Shown: positions 31,946-42,430 of the stretch, in pieces | Numbering within the stretch: the first letter of the stretch is position 1 | Layout of the letters: each line of letters begins with the position of its first letter | Origin: Exobasidium rhododendri | Taxonomy: Eukaryota; Basidiomycota; Exobasidiomycetes; Exobasidiales; Exobasidiaceae | Reading direction: 5' to 3' | Length of the DNA stretch: 64,000 nt | Assembly (NCBI GenBank): GCA_026210745.1 | Contig: CP110630.1 | Coordinates: 2,170,001-2,234,000, forward strand | Notes under the pieces: generated by a model | What the model was told of the DNA's origin: nothing | The model's database searches: none | What the model saw: the letters and a program-made list of their open reading frames with translations, nothing else | Program-made: the position numbers and the translations under genes

Positions 31946-34340
31946 ATGTGTGAGTAAAAGATTTTGAGGGTCATGACGAACACAGTGGTGTCTGCGCTAG
32001 TTGCTAAGCAGAATTGCTGTCCATGCTTCCACAGCATTCGGAGGAGGAAGCGGAGGTTTCTCATTCGGAGGTGCTGCTGCTGGGGGTAGCAATCCACCTG
32101 CCAAGCCGGCTTTTAGTTTTGGTGGTGCACCAGCCAATAATGCTCCAGCACCTGCTGCGTCATCGTCTCCTTCTACGAGTTTTTCTTTCGGTGGTGGTGC
32201 TGGTCAGTCGCTCGGAAGTGGCAATTCTGCACCGAATGCTACACCTCAACAACCTGCCGCCGGTGCCTTTTCATTTGGAGGAAGTGGGGGAAGTGGAAAT
32301 TTGTTTGGAGGAGGTGCGACGGCTGGTTCGACTACACCAGCCTCCAAGCCACCTGCTACGACGTTCGGCTTTGGAACGCCTGCAGGCTCGGGCTCGACGA
32401 ACTCCTTTAACGCTGCAAGTACCACACCTGCTGCAGCTCCTCCCTCCAATTTGTTTGGAGGATTTAATAAGCCGGCTGCCTCGACCGGTGGAGGCAGCAC
32501 ACTTTTCGGGTCTTCCAGCACCCCCAAACCTGCAGATAATGGCACGGCCGCACCTTCGCCTTTTGGTGGATTTGGTAGTAGTGCAGCAAAGAACACACCC
32601 ACTGCAGGAGCGAGTGGTGGTTTTGCTCTTGGCGCAGCTGCGGTTCCTGCCACCTCATCTTCTCCTTTAGCAAATGCTGGTCAAGCAGCATCTGCTTCTG
32701 CTCCAACTCCCAAGCCATCAGGTTTTAGCTTTAACGCAGGGCCATCTACTAGTGCTGCGAGTACAGGTGGATTCTCCTTTGGAGCAGTCAAGCCTGCACC
32801 TGTCAATCCTCCCGCACCAACATTACCCGCTTCCAACCCTGCTCCGCCTACTGCTACACCGTTCTCTTTCGGGGCCAAGCCTGCGACGCCAGCAGTTGCA
32901 TCAACTCCGCCAGCGCCTGCAACACAGCCGTCAACAAATTCTCCTTTTACTGGTTTCAAGACCGACACAAAAGATAAACCGACTTCAGCGAGTACGGAAC
33001 CTGCTAAGGCTCCCCTGTCTTTCGGTAGCAATTCGTTCGGTAGTGCTCCTAGCAATACTTCCAGCACTACAGCGCCAACTGCAAGCAGTATGTCTTTTGC
33101 CCCAAAGCCAGTAGCTCCCTCTTCCTCTAGCGCGGCCCCTTCTACCAGTGCTCCCTCTACTGGCGGCAGCAATCTATTCGCTGGCTTCGGCAAACCAAGT
33201 GCCGCTGCAACGGATGCGCAAACAGCTCCTGCAACCAACACAGCAAGCAGTGCTGCGGCAACAGCCGCACCAGTACCAGCCCCTTCTACTGGGTCTGGAC
33301 CTCCTGCTACCGCTGCAGGTAAGCCTGGAGCACCAGCTGCCTTGTCGACAAACCTTTCCGCTACCACGTCACTTCCGCCTCCGAACATGCTAAGAGGAAG
33401 GAGCATGGAAGAAATTGTCAACAAATGGAGTCAAGAGCTGGAAAGCGCAACGAAAGAATTCGCAAGACAAGCAGCCGAAGTAGCTGTTTGGGACGGAGTA
33501 TTGAGACGAGGCGGCGATGAGATTTCCAAGCTGATACAATCACTTCAAGCAGCCGAAGAGAGGCAGTCGTCCATCGAACAAACGCTAGACTATGTTGAAC
33601 AACAGCAAGCTGATCTGATCGCGCTCCTGGACCAGTATGAAGGACAAGTAGCCGAGCTTCTCCAAGGGGCAACCATGCGAGGAATCAACGCCTACGGCAA
33701 CCAAGCTATGACCTCAAGTATGGAAATGGGAGCAGCAGACGCTGAAAGAGAGCGAGCTTACGCTATGGCAGAATCTCTTAATGCTCAACTGGACGAACTT
33801 TCACGCAACTTGTCATCCATGATTGTCGAAGTGAACAACTTGAGCTCTACTACCGCTGCTAATGCCTCACGACCGCACGCTGAGCCAGACACAAATTCGT
33901 TAGGGCCTTTGCGGTTAGGAAACAATCTGCACAGCTCTGGGGCTGACCCAGTCTCTCAGATTGTCGCTATCCTTAACGCCCATCTTGGAAGTCTCAAGTG
34001 GATTGACGAGAGTTCAAATGCACTGCGCGAGAAGGTCGAAAACTTGCGAAGAGGTCAAGTAGGCACAGGTGAAGGAAGAGTGAACCGTGACAGGACTACT
34101 GGCTCGCCGAGCAACTTCCGTGAAGAGTACTCCAGCAGCGCCTCTTCGAATCGTAACAGGCAAAGTAGCGTGGGTCCAGGAGCAGGTGGAAATGACACTC
34201 TGAGATCCGGAAGCGTCGGTCCAGGTTATTCCAGAGGAGCTAGTGTGGGTCGAAATGCAGGCTCAGGTTGGAGTGAAGCTACCATTGCAATGGGGGGCGG
34301 CAGCAATTTGGGGAAATCTCGAGGGTATGGGCTGCACTGA
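31946..34340 (+). CDS. NSP1: Nucleoporin Nsp1 (Nup62 homologue)
   Basis: A 769-aa central-channel nucleoporin. Exon 1 is only 4 nt (31946-31949, ATGT); exon 2 runs 32035-34340, and the junction makes MSFGGGSGGFSFGG. Roughly the first 440 residues are FG-repeat sequence (FSFGG, LFGG, FSFGA, LFAGFG) with Ser/Thr/Ala/Pro spacers, which forms the transport barrier. The coiled-coil C-terminal domain begins RSMEEIVNKWSQELESATKE and continues through EQTLDYVEQQQADLIALLDQ; it assembles with Nup57/Nup49-type partners. A Ser/Gly-rich tail after the coiled coil is extra compared with yeast Nsp1. Confidence 0.95.
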
Positions 34341-34397
34341 CCGATGATATACAATGTAATTACTTGACTTGGGGAGGAGATAGAAATGAACGGCAAT

Positions 34398-35556
34398 TTA
34401 CTGCCAAGCTAATGATATGAGAGTGATCCATTGATTCCGGATGTGCACACCTTGATTTTCCTTCTTTTCCTCCTCTCTTTCTTCCAAGACAAAAGCCCTT
34501 CTGACATTGCTGAGTCGTCTTGTCTTGGCCTGCCAGATGCGAGTGGCAGTCCCGTTCTCTTCTGCTCGTGAAGAGAGAGCGGGAGCCTCTTCCGAATCGT
34601 GAGTCATGATCTGCAGCTCGAGGATTCGGCTAGAAGTTTGGGCGAGAAGGTCGTCAGAAGCAAAGGCACTACATTGCCGCTCTTGGACAGCTTTCTCAGA
34701 CGATTCGAGCAAAGGCCAGTCACCGGAAGGAAGTGTCGGGAACGGAACCAGCTGAAGTCCTTGTCGATATGCTCTCCGTAGAAACGAAACAATTTTGGAT
34801 CGACCGGTGTGTAGACCGGACACCATGTAGACTCGAGACTGCTCATCTTTGCGCAGCAACGAGGTGATCGACTTGAGAAGAGCTGCGTGAGACAGGTCAT
34901 CCCAGCTGATACAGAAAAGGGGGTCGGGTCAACTTCGATGCCATCTTCAGTCACCTCCGCCTTTGATTTGACGGACATCTTCACCCTACTCACATGCAAT
35001 CGGCCAGAAGAATGGCATCAAAGGTGCCGTTGGGGACTAGATCTCTCATGTCGTCGATCGCCTTTGCCCAGGTATGCCCCACGACCTTTATTGTCGGGGA
35101 AGGGCATTGAATATTGGCCATAACGTTGCCCTTCAACGTGCCTATGAGAGAAGGCGAGTCATAGTCTGTGGCAACGACCTGGTGTCACAAGGGAAGAGTC
35201 GATCATTCAGAATAGTAAAAGAAGTGTATTGGAGAAAGGGCAGATAAATGCTGCGACCTCACACATCTCGCATTTCCAAAGGCGTGAGCAGCAATGCTAG
35301 GTAGACCAGTACCTGCACCGAGCTCCAGGACATTGAGGCCCGAGAGCGGCAGGGCGCGAGAGTACAGCAAATCAGCTAAGATCATGCCCGCTCTCCATTG
35401 TCGGTGAGCAAAGATGGTGGGAATATCTGCAAAAGGCACCTGAACTCGGAAAGGCCCTCTCGACCATTTTGTTTCTTCTGAGGATGGGTGTAACTTCAAA
35501 GGGTAGTATTCCACCACGTCACCTGGGTCTCCCAGCGATGGGTGGACCTTTGCCAT
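34398..35556 (-). CDS. EFM7: Efm7/Nnt1-type protein methyltransferase
   Basis: A class I SAM-dependent methyltransferase like yeast Efm7, which modifies the N-terminus and Lys of elongation factor eEF1A. Starts at the first ATG in the frame, MAKVHPSLGDPGDVVEYYP. The SAM loop is VLELGAGTGLPSIAAHAFG; VVATDYDSPSLIGTLKGNV follows the first intron, and ADCIWDDLSHAALLKSI after the second is the Efm7 motif. Introns lie about 35262-35180 and 34995-34909. The C-terminal ~100 residues (RRAFVLEEREEEKKENQ) are longer than in yeast. The gene is divergent from the lipase and nearly overlaps Nsp1's 3' end. Confidence 0.85.
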
Positions 35557-36088
35557 TTCTTCTGCCCTTTTCGTTGGCCTGCCGCCCCACAACCACTTGA
35601 CAGGTAATTCAAAGAAAGAGAGAACGCTGGCTGAGAGTACGACTAGCGCTATTCGATGCTAAGGGCCGATGTCGATCCAATTCTTACCCTCTTCTGACGC
35701 GTGAGAAATGAAAGAAGCGCTGCAACTTTCACATATCTAGATATACCCCCACCTGACAATTTAGTTTGTATTCGTTCAAGGGTAGATGAAGCGAAGATTG
35801 TAAGAGAAGCAAAAAAGGGGAAAGAAAAGAAATTACCCGCTTCTTTGCCCACCTCTTTTGTAGCGTCGATTCGGCCTTCTAGAGGGGGTTCCCCCACAAA
35901 TGTTAATTAAGTCTTGGCTCCTTCATGTCGAAAAGGCGACTAAGGAGATTCTGACACCGTGGGGGCAAAGCGAGCTAGGAAGAAGGGACGAAAGGAAGCC
36001 GTAAATCGTGAGAGCAGCCTCGAAGCCCTTCTCTTGCCCACCCCACACCATCAGACCCATACCATAGTCAACGCCATCCCACCCCGTA
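35557..36088. promoter_or_regulatory. Divergent region (Efm7-type / lipase)
   Basis: 532 bp. Open minus-strand codons at 35649-35897 have no ATG and do not resemble the methyltransferase N-terminus, so I treat this as promoter. The 5' UTR on the minus strand includes a short ATG frame (35924-35901). Confidence 0.45.
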
Positions 36089-37459
36089 ATGCAGCTTAAA
36101 TCTTGCCTCTCATTCATCGCTATCGGTGTGGCAGTATGCTCGGCTACCCCACTGAGATATCTTGTTCGAGATGTCACCACTGAATTTCCTGACCCCACCG
36201 TTGATCCTTTCTACGTTGCTCCAGCCAACATCAATACCTACAAACCAGGTCAAGTGATTCGAAGTAGAAGTGTAACGACCACGATTACCAGTGACGTTGG
36301 TTCCTCGTATCAGCTGTTCTATCGAACTACGAATACAAGTAATCAAGCCGAAGGAACTGTAGCTACCGTGTGGGCACCGACTACGCCCAAATCACCCGCT
36401 CAAGTCTTGTCCTATCACTCCTACATGGACTCTACCAGTCCAGATTGTGCAGTCAGTTGGGCGTTTGTTCAGGGGTCAGCATCTAACGGCAAGGCTGTCA
36501 CTTCGTTAGATGCACCAGTCTTTATCGAATGGGCTCTAAGTCAAGGCATCTATGTCGTTGATCCAGATGACGAAGGCCCAAAAGCGGCATTCATTGCTGG
36601 ATTTCAGCAAGGAATGGCTGCCTTGGATGGCATCCGAGCTATCAAGAATTACTACAAGTTACCAGCATCGACCGGTATTGCAATGACCGGATACTCTGGA
36701 GGTGCTTCAGTGACAGTTTGGGCAGCCAACCTTGCAGCAGGGTATGCTCCCGATCTAAACATACTTGGCGTAGCTCACGGAGGTACACCCATTGACAGTC
36801 GAAACATTTTCAACTTCTTGAACGCTGGACTGTTTTCAGGCTTTGCTGGAGCCGGTCTTGTTGGTCTCATGAATGCTTACGATGATCTGAATGCGTACAT
36901 CTTGGCACACGTCTCCGCCACCGCAGCGACACAAATTGCACAGTATCGATCAAAGAATTTCTGCATAGGACAAGTAGTAGCAACATACCCCTTCACGAAC
37001 TTCATTTCGGAAATCAACGTTGCCGATCCTCTTGACGCACCAATCCCCAAGAAAATACTCGCAAGAGAGACCCTATTGATGTCTTCCAGTAGTGGCGGGA
37101 TTGTGACCGTTCCAAAGTTCCCCAGGCTACAGTGGCATGCACTGGAGGATGAGATTGTGCCGTTCGCAGACGAACAAACATTCGTGACTGAACAATGTGC
37201 TCATGGTGCAAACATCCAATTTCAGATATTCCCTGTCGCAGAGCACATCACTGCCGAATTGTTAGGTATACCAGGTGCAATCATCTTCCTGGGTCAGATA
37301 TTTGCAGGTACAACACCAAAAGTGGTTTGTGGCACTCCGCTACCTGGCTTTGTCACTTCGACGAGTCCGGGAGCAAGCAGCGTACTGGGTGAAAATACGG
37401 TTAAGTCTCTGCTTGCTCTCAACGGTACCACCATCATGGGACAGACTGTCAAATTATAG
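36089..37459 (+). CDS. Secretory lipase (LIP family, extracellular)
   Basis: An intronless gene for a 456-aa secreted lipase of the fungal LIP family (Candida/Malassezia type). The signal peptide is MQLKSCLSFIAIGVAVCSA. The mature enzyme has VAPANINTYKPGQVI, VLSYHSYMDS, VVDPDDEGPKAAF and the nucleophile elbow GYSGGA (Ser). LQWHALEDEIVPFADE places the acidic residue and VAEHITAELLG the His of the triad. These lipases release fatty acids from triacylglycerols outside the cell. Expansion of such lipases is known in skin- and plant-associated Ustilaginomycotina, but only one copy is seen here. Confidence 0.95.
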   Translation: MQLKSCLSFIAIGVAVCSATPLRYLVRDVTTEFPDPTVDPFYVAPANINTYKPGQVIRSRSVTTTITSDVGSSYQLFYRTTNTSNQAEGTVATVWAPTTPKSPAQVLSYHSYMDSTSPDCAVSWAFVQGSASNGKAVTSLDAPVFIEWALSQGIYVVDPDDEGPKAAFIAGFQQGMAALDGIRAIKNYYKLPASTGIAMTGYSGGASVTVWAANLAAGYAPDLNILGVAHGGTPIDSRNIFNFLNAGLFSGFAGAGLVGLMNAYDDLNAYILAHVSATAATQIAQYRSKNFCIGQVVATYPFTNFISEINVADPLDAPIPKKILARETLLMSSSSGGIVTVPKFPRLQWHALEDEIVPFADEQTFVTEQCAHGANIQFQIFPVAEHITAELLGIPGAIIFLGQIFAGTTPKVVCGTPLPGFVTSTSPGASSVLGENTVKSLLALNGTTIMGQTVKL

Positions 37460-38257
37460 GCACCACTCTGTTTCATCTCGCTCGCCCGCCCGTCCGCCCT
37501 CCATTACCCCCTCCCAACCATGTCTTATGAATAATGAGGGGAAACCTCAACGATCTTTTGTTCTGCTTGTGCTATGTGTAATGTAATCTTTACAGCCACA
37601 ATATCACTTACGAATACTATTGCCTCAAACTGTCGTCTAGGTGACCGGACGTAAGGCACCTGTGCTCTACGTCTTGAATGTTTTGGCAAACCCTTGCAAT
37701 CAACTTCGCATATTCTCACGATGAGGACAGTGGAATCTAACGCTGTCCAAGCCGTTCCTCTCTCATACTACAGCCTCGAGAGAATATACAATATTTTCCT
37801 CCTCTTCTCTTGCCTGCCCTACCTTGCAGATCCACTGCATTTTCCCCTTCTTTCCCCTCATTTGCGTTGCCCTCGCAAAGCATTTGAGATGACGAAAGCT
37901 AAAATGTGGTACCTGGAGCCCGGAATTCCACGTGGCGCAAGTGGAGCTTTTCCACAATTTTTTGGCCAAAAACTTTTCGACGATCGTAAGTCGAGACTTG
38001 GATGATGTAGATCGTCTGAGGTTGAATTGCGATCAAATGCCACTCCTGGAAACCACCATCATTGCACGCAAATTGTCGATCTACTGCTAGGTCAGGAACG
38101 CTTGTCTCTTCGTCGGAACAGCTTGAGGTAATTTTTCCCATCGGCCAAGGGAGCTGGCCAAGGCATCACGTCCTTAGGGCTGGGAACAAAATTGGGTGCT
38201 AGCGGAGGGGACATTGGCGGATTTGAGGGAAAAAGTCAACATTGAGGGGCATACAAA
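37460..38257. promoter_or_regulatory. Intergenic region, lipase to PP4
   Basis: 798 bp without a gene. It is AT-rich in the 37550-37700 part and contains the 14-bp perfect palindrome TTTTTGGCCAAAAA at 37959-37972, which may be a dimer-binding site or chance. Confidence 0.5.
37959..37972. promoter_or_regulatory. 14-bp perfect inverted repeat
   Basis: TTTTTGGCCAAAAA, 286 bp upstream of the PP4 start codon. Candidate operator-like dyad; no known factor is assigned. Confidence 0.4.
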
Positions 38258-39570
38258 ATGCCTTCCGACCTTGATAGGTGAGTCGCACTTACAGATTTCT
38301 ATCGTATCTCATACAAGGACATCTAATCGACATCCTCTTGAAATGCTGCAGGCAAATCGCCCAGCTGGAGAGGTGTGAGCCAATTTCAGAAGCTCAAGTA
38401 AAGAATTTGTGTCTGAAGGCGAGGGAGATTCTTGTCGAAGAGTCCAACGTTCAGCATGTGGACGCACCAGTCACGATATGTGGAGATATACATGGGCAGT
38501 TCTGGGATCTAATGGAGCTCTTCAAACATGGTGGTCTATGTCCAAATACAAATTATCTCTTTATGGGCGATTTCGTCGATCGTGGCTTTTACAGTGTAGA
38601 GACTTTCTTACTTCTACTGGCATACAAGGTCCGCTATCCCGATCGTATTACGCTGATTCGAGGGAACCACGAGTCAAGACAGATCACTCAAGTGTACGGA
38701 TTCTATGATGAGTGCTCACGAAAGTATGGAAGTGCAAACGTGTGGAGATACTGTTGTGAGGTATTTGATTACCTCGCCTTGGGTGCTGTGGTGGATGGAA
38801 GAGTATTCTGCGTCCATGGAGGGCTTAGTCCCAATGTTGCAACCATTGACGAAGTGAGTGGAGTAGATACTATGGCAGCCACAATCTCCCCCAAAGTGCC
38901 GTACTGACGAGTTACGAGTGCAGATTCGTTCTATTGATCGCAAGCAAGAGGTACCCCATGATGGAGCCATGTGTGATTTACTGTGGTCTGATCCGGATGG
39001 TGAGTCCGATACCACAGCTTATACACATTCTTGTCCATTGACGTCTTGCCTCCTCTTTTTCTACCATCACAAAAAAGATATTCAAGGGTGGGGCATCTCA
39101 CCTCGAGGAGCCGGATACCTCTTTGGCGGCGACGTTGCCATGCAGTTTGCACACACAAACGACATTGATTTGATCGCCAGAGCTCATCAGTTGGTCTTGG
39201 AGGGCTACAAGCTGATGTTTGACTCGACAATCGTAACAGTCTGGAGTGCTCCCAACTATTGCTACCGATGTGGAAACGTGGCCAGCATACTAAAATTAGA
39301 CGACGGTCTCAATCAAAAATACGAGACTTTCGATGCGGCTCCTCAAGAGTGAGTAGTATGGTCACTTTCGTAGCTTTCCCGCCCGTTTCGCTGACAGCTT
39401 CTTGCTTCTCCTTATTCGCCGATGCTTCACTACCTCTAGGAGTGAGTTGAAAGACAGTGTGTCTTGCAGCAACTGGCAGTTCAGAACGTTGACTCTTCTT
39501 CTCCATCTTCTCTCCTCTCACAGGCCAAAATATCCCCTCGAAGCGATGCGCCCCCGAGTACTTTCTATAG
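38258..39570 (+). CDS. PPH3: Serine/threonine phosphatase PP4 catalytic subunit
   Basis: Catalytic subunit of protein phosphatase 4 (yeast Pph3), which reverses DNA-damage checkpoint phosphorylation. Starts [16 protein letters not shown]. Metal and catalytic motifs [34 protein letters not shown] and HGGLSP are intact; [22 protein letters not shown] and [10 protein letters not shown] set it apart as PP4. Exons 38258-38277, 38352-38853, 38924-38999, 39078-39348, a 2-nt exon at 39440-39441, and 39524-39570 give 305 aa ending in CAPEYFL, matching the ~307 aa family length. Without some short exon the last exon is out of frame. A 17-nt exon (39440-39456) also works but adds five residues. Confidence 0.92.
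39440..39441 (+). other. Predicted 2-nt microexon of the PP4 gene
   Basis: Sequence TACCTCTAG|GA|GTGAGTTG. Upstream exon ends CAA GA, in phase 2; the terminal exon begins GC CAA AAT and needs phase 1. Inserting GA yields APQE-SQ-NIPSKR, the same length as human PP4 (APQETRGIPSKK). Longer alternative: 39440-39456. Inference from the protein family, not transcript data. Confidence 0.45.
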
Positions 39571-39862
39571 TCGATTGCTCCGTCTTTGTATTATGTACTG
39601 TCCTCGTCACAACCACTTTGTGTGTAATTTTGTATTCTTCATACCACTTACCCCTCCGCCACAAATTCGAGATGGGATGCATCGTTTTATTTTGTACCGA
39701 TGTAGTCATTGCCTTTCAAGTTCTGGCGCACGGCCTCTTCCAGAGCGACGCGAAGAGAAAGTCTGAATGCCAATCTTCTTCTCGATGTCCTAGGAGTACA
39801 TCGAGTCGAGTAGTCCTTTCCCCTATACTGGCAAAGGAGAGAATCTGGTCCGTTCGTATGCG

Positions 39863-42209
39863 ATGACTTCATCTGTCTCCTCTGCCTATCAACAGTACGT
39901 CGATCAGTTAGGATCGTATGCAAAGACACCTACACCAGCCTTTTCGTTGTCAGCACTCTTTGCACTCTCAGCTCCGTTTGCCTTTCCCGGTGGTAGAGAT
40001 CAGCAAAAGATACCAACACCTGCTCCGTCCTCCCCCGTCGGGAAATTACTAGGGTCCTCCCATCTTAAGTCGGCCATTCCATTACGGAGCGCTTTGCCAC
40101 CTTTCTGGCAGCTTGCTGGTTTTGCTGTCGCTTTTGGAGGTGGTGGATACATGATAGAAAAAGGTGACTCACTCAACGGTTCTGGCACAGTCACAGGTGA
40201 GTCGTAAATGCATAAATCTGACGTGAAGAGGACTCTCTAAATTCAAGCCAAACGTACTTAAAATCCCTCCAATACTTTACATCTCGCTCAAAGCTTGGTC
40301 TCTTATCTATCTCTTCTTCCACGGGGCCAGTGCACTTCGAAGGCCAGCCGCACTTCCGCTCGCTCTCACTCTTTCAACGGCCACGATTGGTCTAGCTGTC
40401 CACGGTTCTCTCTACTTCAATCAGACTTCTTGGAAAGGAGCAGTACCAGGCTTCACCGAAAATAAATCGCCCAAGCAACAGCCTGGTAGTAGTCTTGCAA
40501 GTTTGGCTACTATAGGAGTGCTCTCTGCTTCGACTTTGCGACGTGGAAAGCGTGTTGCTCTAGATACTCGCTTCTTCTCATCTTCCAATTACCGATCTTC
40601 GTCGGCTACCATGGCGTCGAAATTGACACGCTTCGCAACTCCTATCGATGCTAGCAAGTTGCCCATAGGTTTCAAAGTCGCAGCTACTTATGCTGGTATC
40701 AAGGCAGCCATATCCCCTGTCGCCACACCACCTTCTACTGCATCTTCTACCTCCGAAACGTCGCCTAAGCCCGATCTAGCCCTCATAACAACTAGTGAGC
40801 CAGTCGCAGCAGCCGGAACGTTCACTAGGAATGTCTTCAAGGCAGCTCCAGTGGTCTTGAGCAGTGATTTGTTGAAGCAGGGCAGTATGACGAACAGAGG
40901 GTCAAGGGCAAAGAGTGTGTTGGTCAACAGTGGTTGCGCAAATGCAGTGACGGGGCCAGGTGGGTACCAAGATGCAAAGACTTGTGCTCAATGGATATCA
41001 GAATTGCGACCTAGTGAGAATCAGGAGGACAATAAAACACTGTTGCTTTCAACAGGTGTGATAGGCGTGCCTCTACCCATGTCAGCAATTCAGAATGCAC
41101 TTCCCAAAGTGACAAAAGACGCAATGCTCGGCAACGAGGAAGAGAAATGGTGGCAGGTAGCCAGAGCATTTATGACGACCGATACTTTTCCCAAACTGAA
41201 AGTAAAGAGCTTCGAGTTGGGAGGAAGAAAGTGTGGTATCGTAGGAATCGACAAGGGCGCTGGAATGATTCATCCCTCCATGACTGGACCAAATTCCACG
41301 TCTGGGGAATTGCATGCCACTTTACTTGGCTTGATTTGCACAGACGCACCAATCGCTCCAGCCTCCTTGCAAGAAGCTTTAGAAGGCGCCATGTCCCGAT
41401 CGTTCAACTGTATCAGCGTGGATGGAGATATGAGCACAAATGATACAATCATTGCCTTGGCTTCTGGTCTGGCACCGGAGCTACAAGAAGGACACAGTGT
41501 CGTCAAGCCTGGTGCAGAAATCAGTAAGGAGGAACACCCTCAGGAATTTGCTGCCTTTACGAAGGAGCTGACACAATTTTGTCAAGAAATGGCACACCTG
41601 ATCGTTCGTGATGGTGAAGGGGCGGAAAAGTTCATAGAGATCCAAGTCAAAGGAGCTCCTACATACTCGGATGCTCATGCGATTGCGTCTTCCATCAGTA
41701 CCTCGGCTCTAGTCAAGTGTGCCTTACATGGCAGCGATGCAAATTGGGGTCGAATCCTATGCGCAGCAGGATACACCAACTTAAAGTCATCCTCTACTGC
41801 ATTTCAATCTACTTCGTGGAGTATTGACCCTTCTACCATCTCTGTACGTTTCATCAAACCGCTGACAGTTTCCGCCTCGGATGGCAACGATAGCTCGATA
41901 GTAGAAGAGCTTGTCGTCTTACACAATGGAACCCCACAACAAGTCGATGAAAACAAGGCAAAAGCTCTACTGGATTTAGAAGATATTGTGATCGAAGTAG
42001 ACCTCAAAGGTGGAAATTGGGGCAAAGAAGGAGACAGGGAGACTTGCAAGTATTGGACGTGTGACTTCAGCAAAGAGTACATCTCCGTAAGTAGTGGATG
42101 ACCACGTCAAAAGGGTGTATGTGTTGCGAAAGCGTACCTTTTGCTAATACTGCCTGCTCTTATGGTTTCCTCCCCCTTTGCGCAGATCAATGGTGATTAT
42201 CGGTCATGA
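39863..42209 (+). CDS. ARG7: Aim19-like membrane domain in frame with ornithine acetyltransferase ArgJ (possible fusion)
   Basis: Exons 39863-40196, 40294-42086 and 42186-42209 make one 716-aa frame with no stop. Residues 1-160 match the mitochondrial Aim19 family: two hydrophobic segments, LAGFAVAFGGGGYMIEKGDS, then TAWSLIYLFFHGASAL and AVHGSLYF. A Lys/Gln/Pro-Ser linker (163-180) and an Arg/Ser-rich presequence-like stretch (LRRGKRVALDTRFFSSSNYR) follow. From residue 218 (MASKLTRF, ATG 40611) it is ArgJ, which makes N-acetylglutamate/ornithine in the mitochondrial matrix; KGAGMIHPSM and HATLLGLICTDAP hold the autocleavage Thr, and the end is KEYISINGDYRS. Either it is translated as one protein, or two overlapping genes share the frame. 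Both halves are clear; the link is the open question. Confidence 0.82.
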
Positions 42210-42430
42210 TTATCTATGATTCGGGAAATTGCAAGGAGACGATGTGGTATTACAGATGGAAGGTGGTCCGTCCTAATGCGCACACTGCACAATAAGGGAC
42301 CTCTCTTCTTTTAAAATTGTTGCAAGTATGGGAATACTAATTGTACACTCAAGGTCAAATCGGGAGATGACTGTGAGAAGAGGAAAATTGACGTTTGAAA
42401 ATGATGATCCTCCATCAAAAGATATGTTTC

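Noticed and set aside
32246-33424. Long minus-strand Ala/Gly/Leu-rich ORFs opposite Nsp1
   Set aside because: Mirror images of FG-repeat coding sequence.
35649-35897. Extra 5' exon of the Efm7-type gene
   Set aside because: The frame starts with GTG rather than ATG, and the family N-terminus is already complete from MAKVHPSLG.
40503-40610. ArgJ starting at the TTG at 40503
   Set aside because: TTG is not a normal start in fungi and the same frame continues upstream into the Aim19-like domain.
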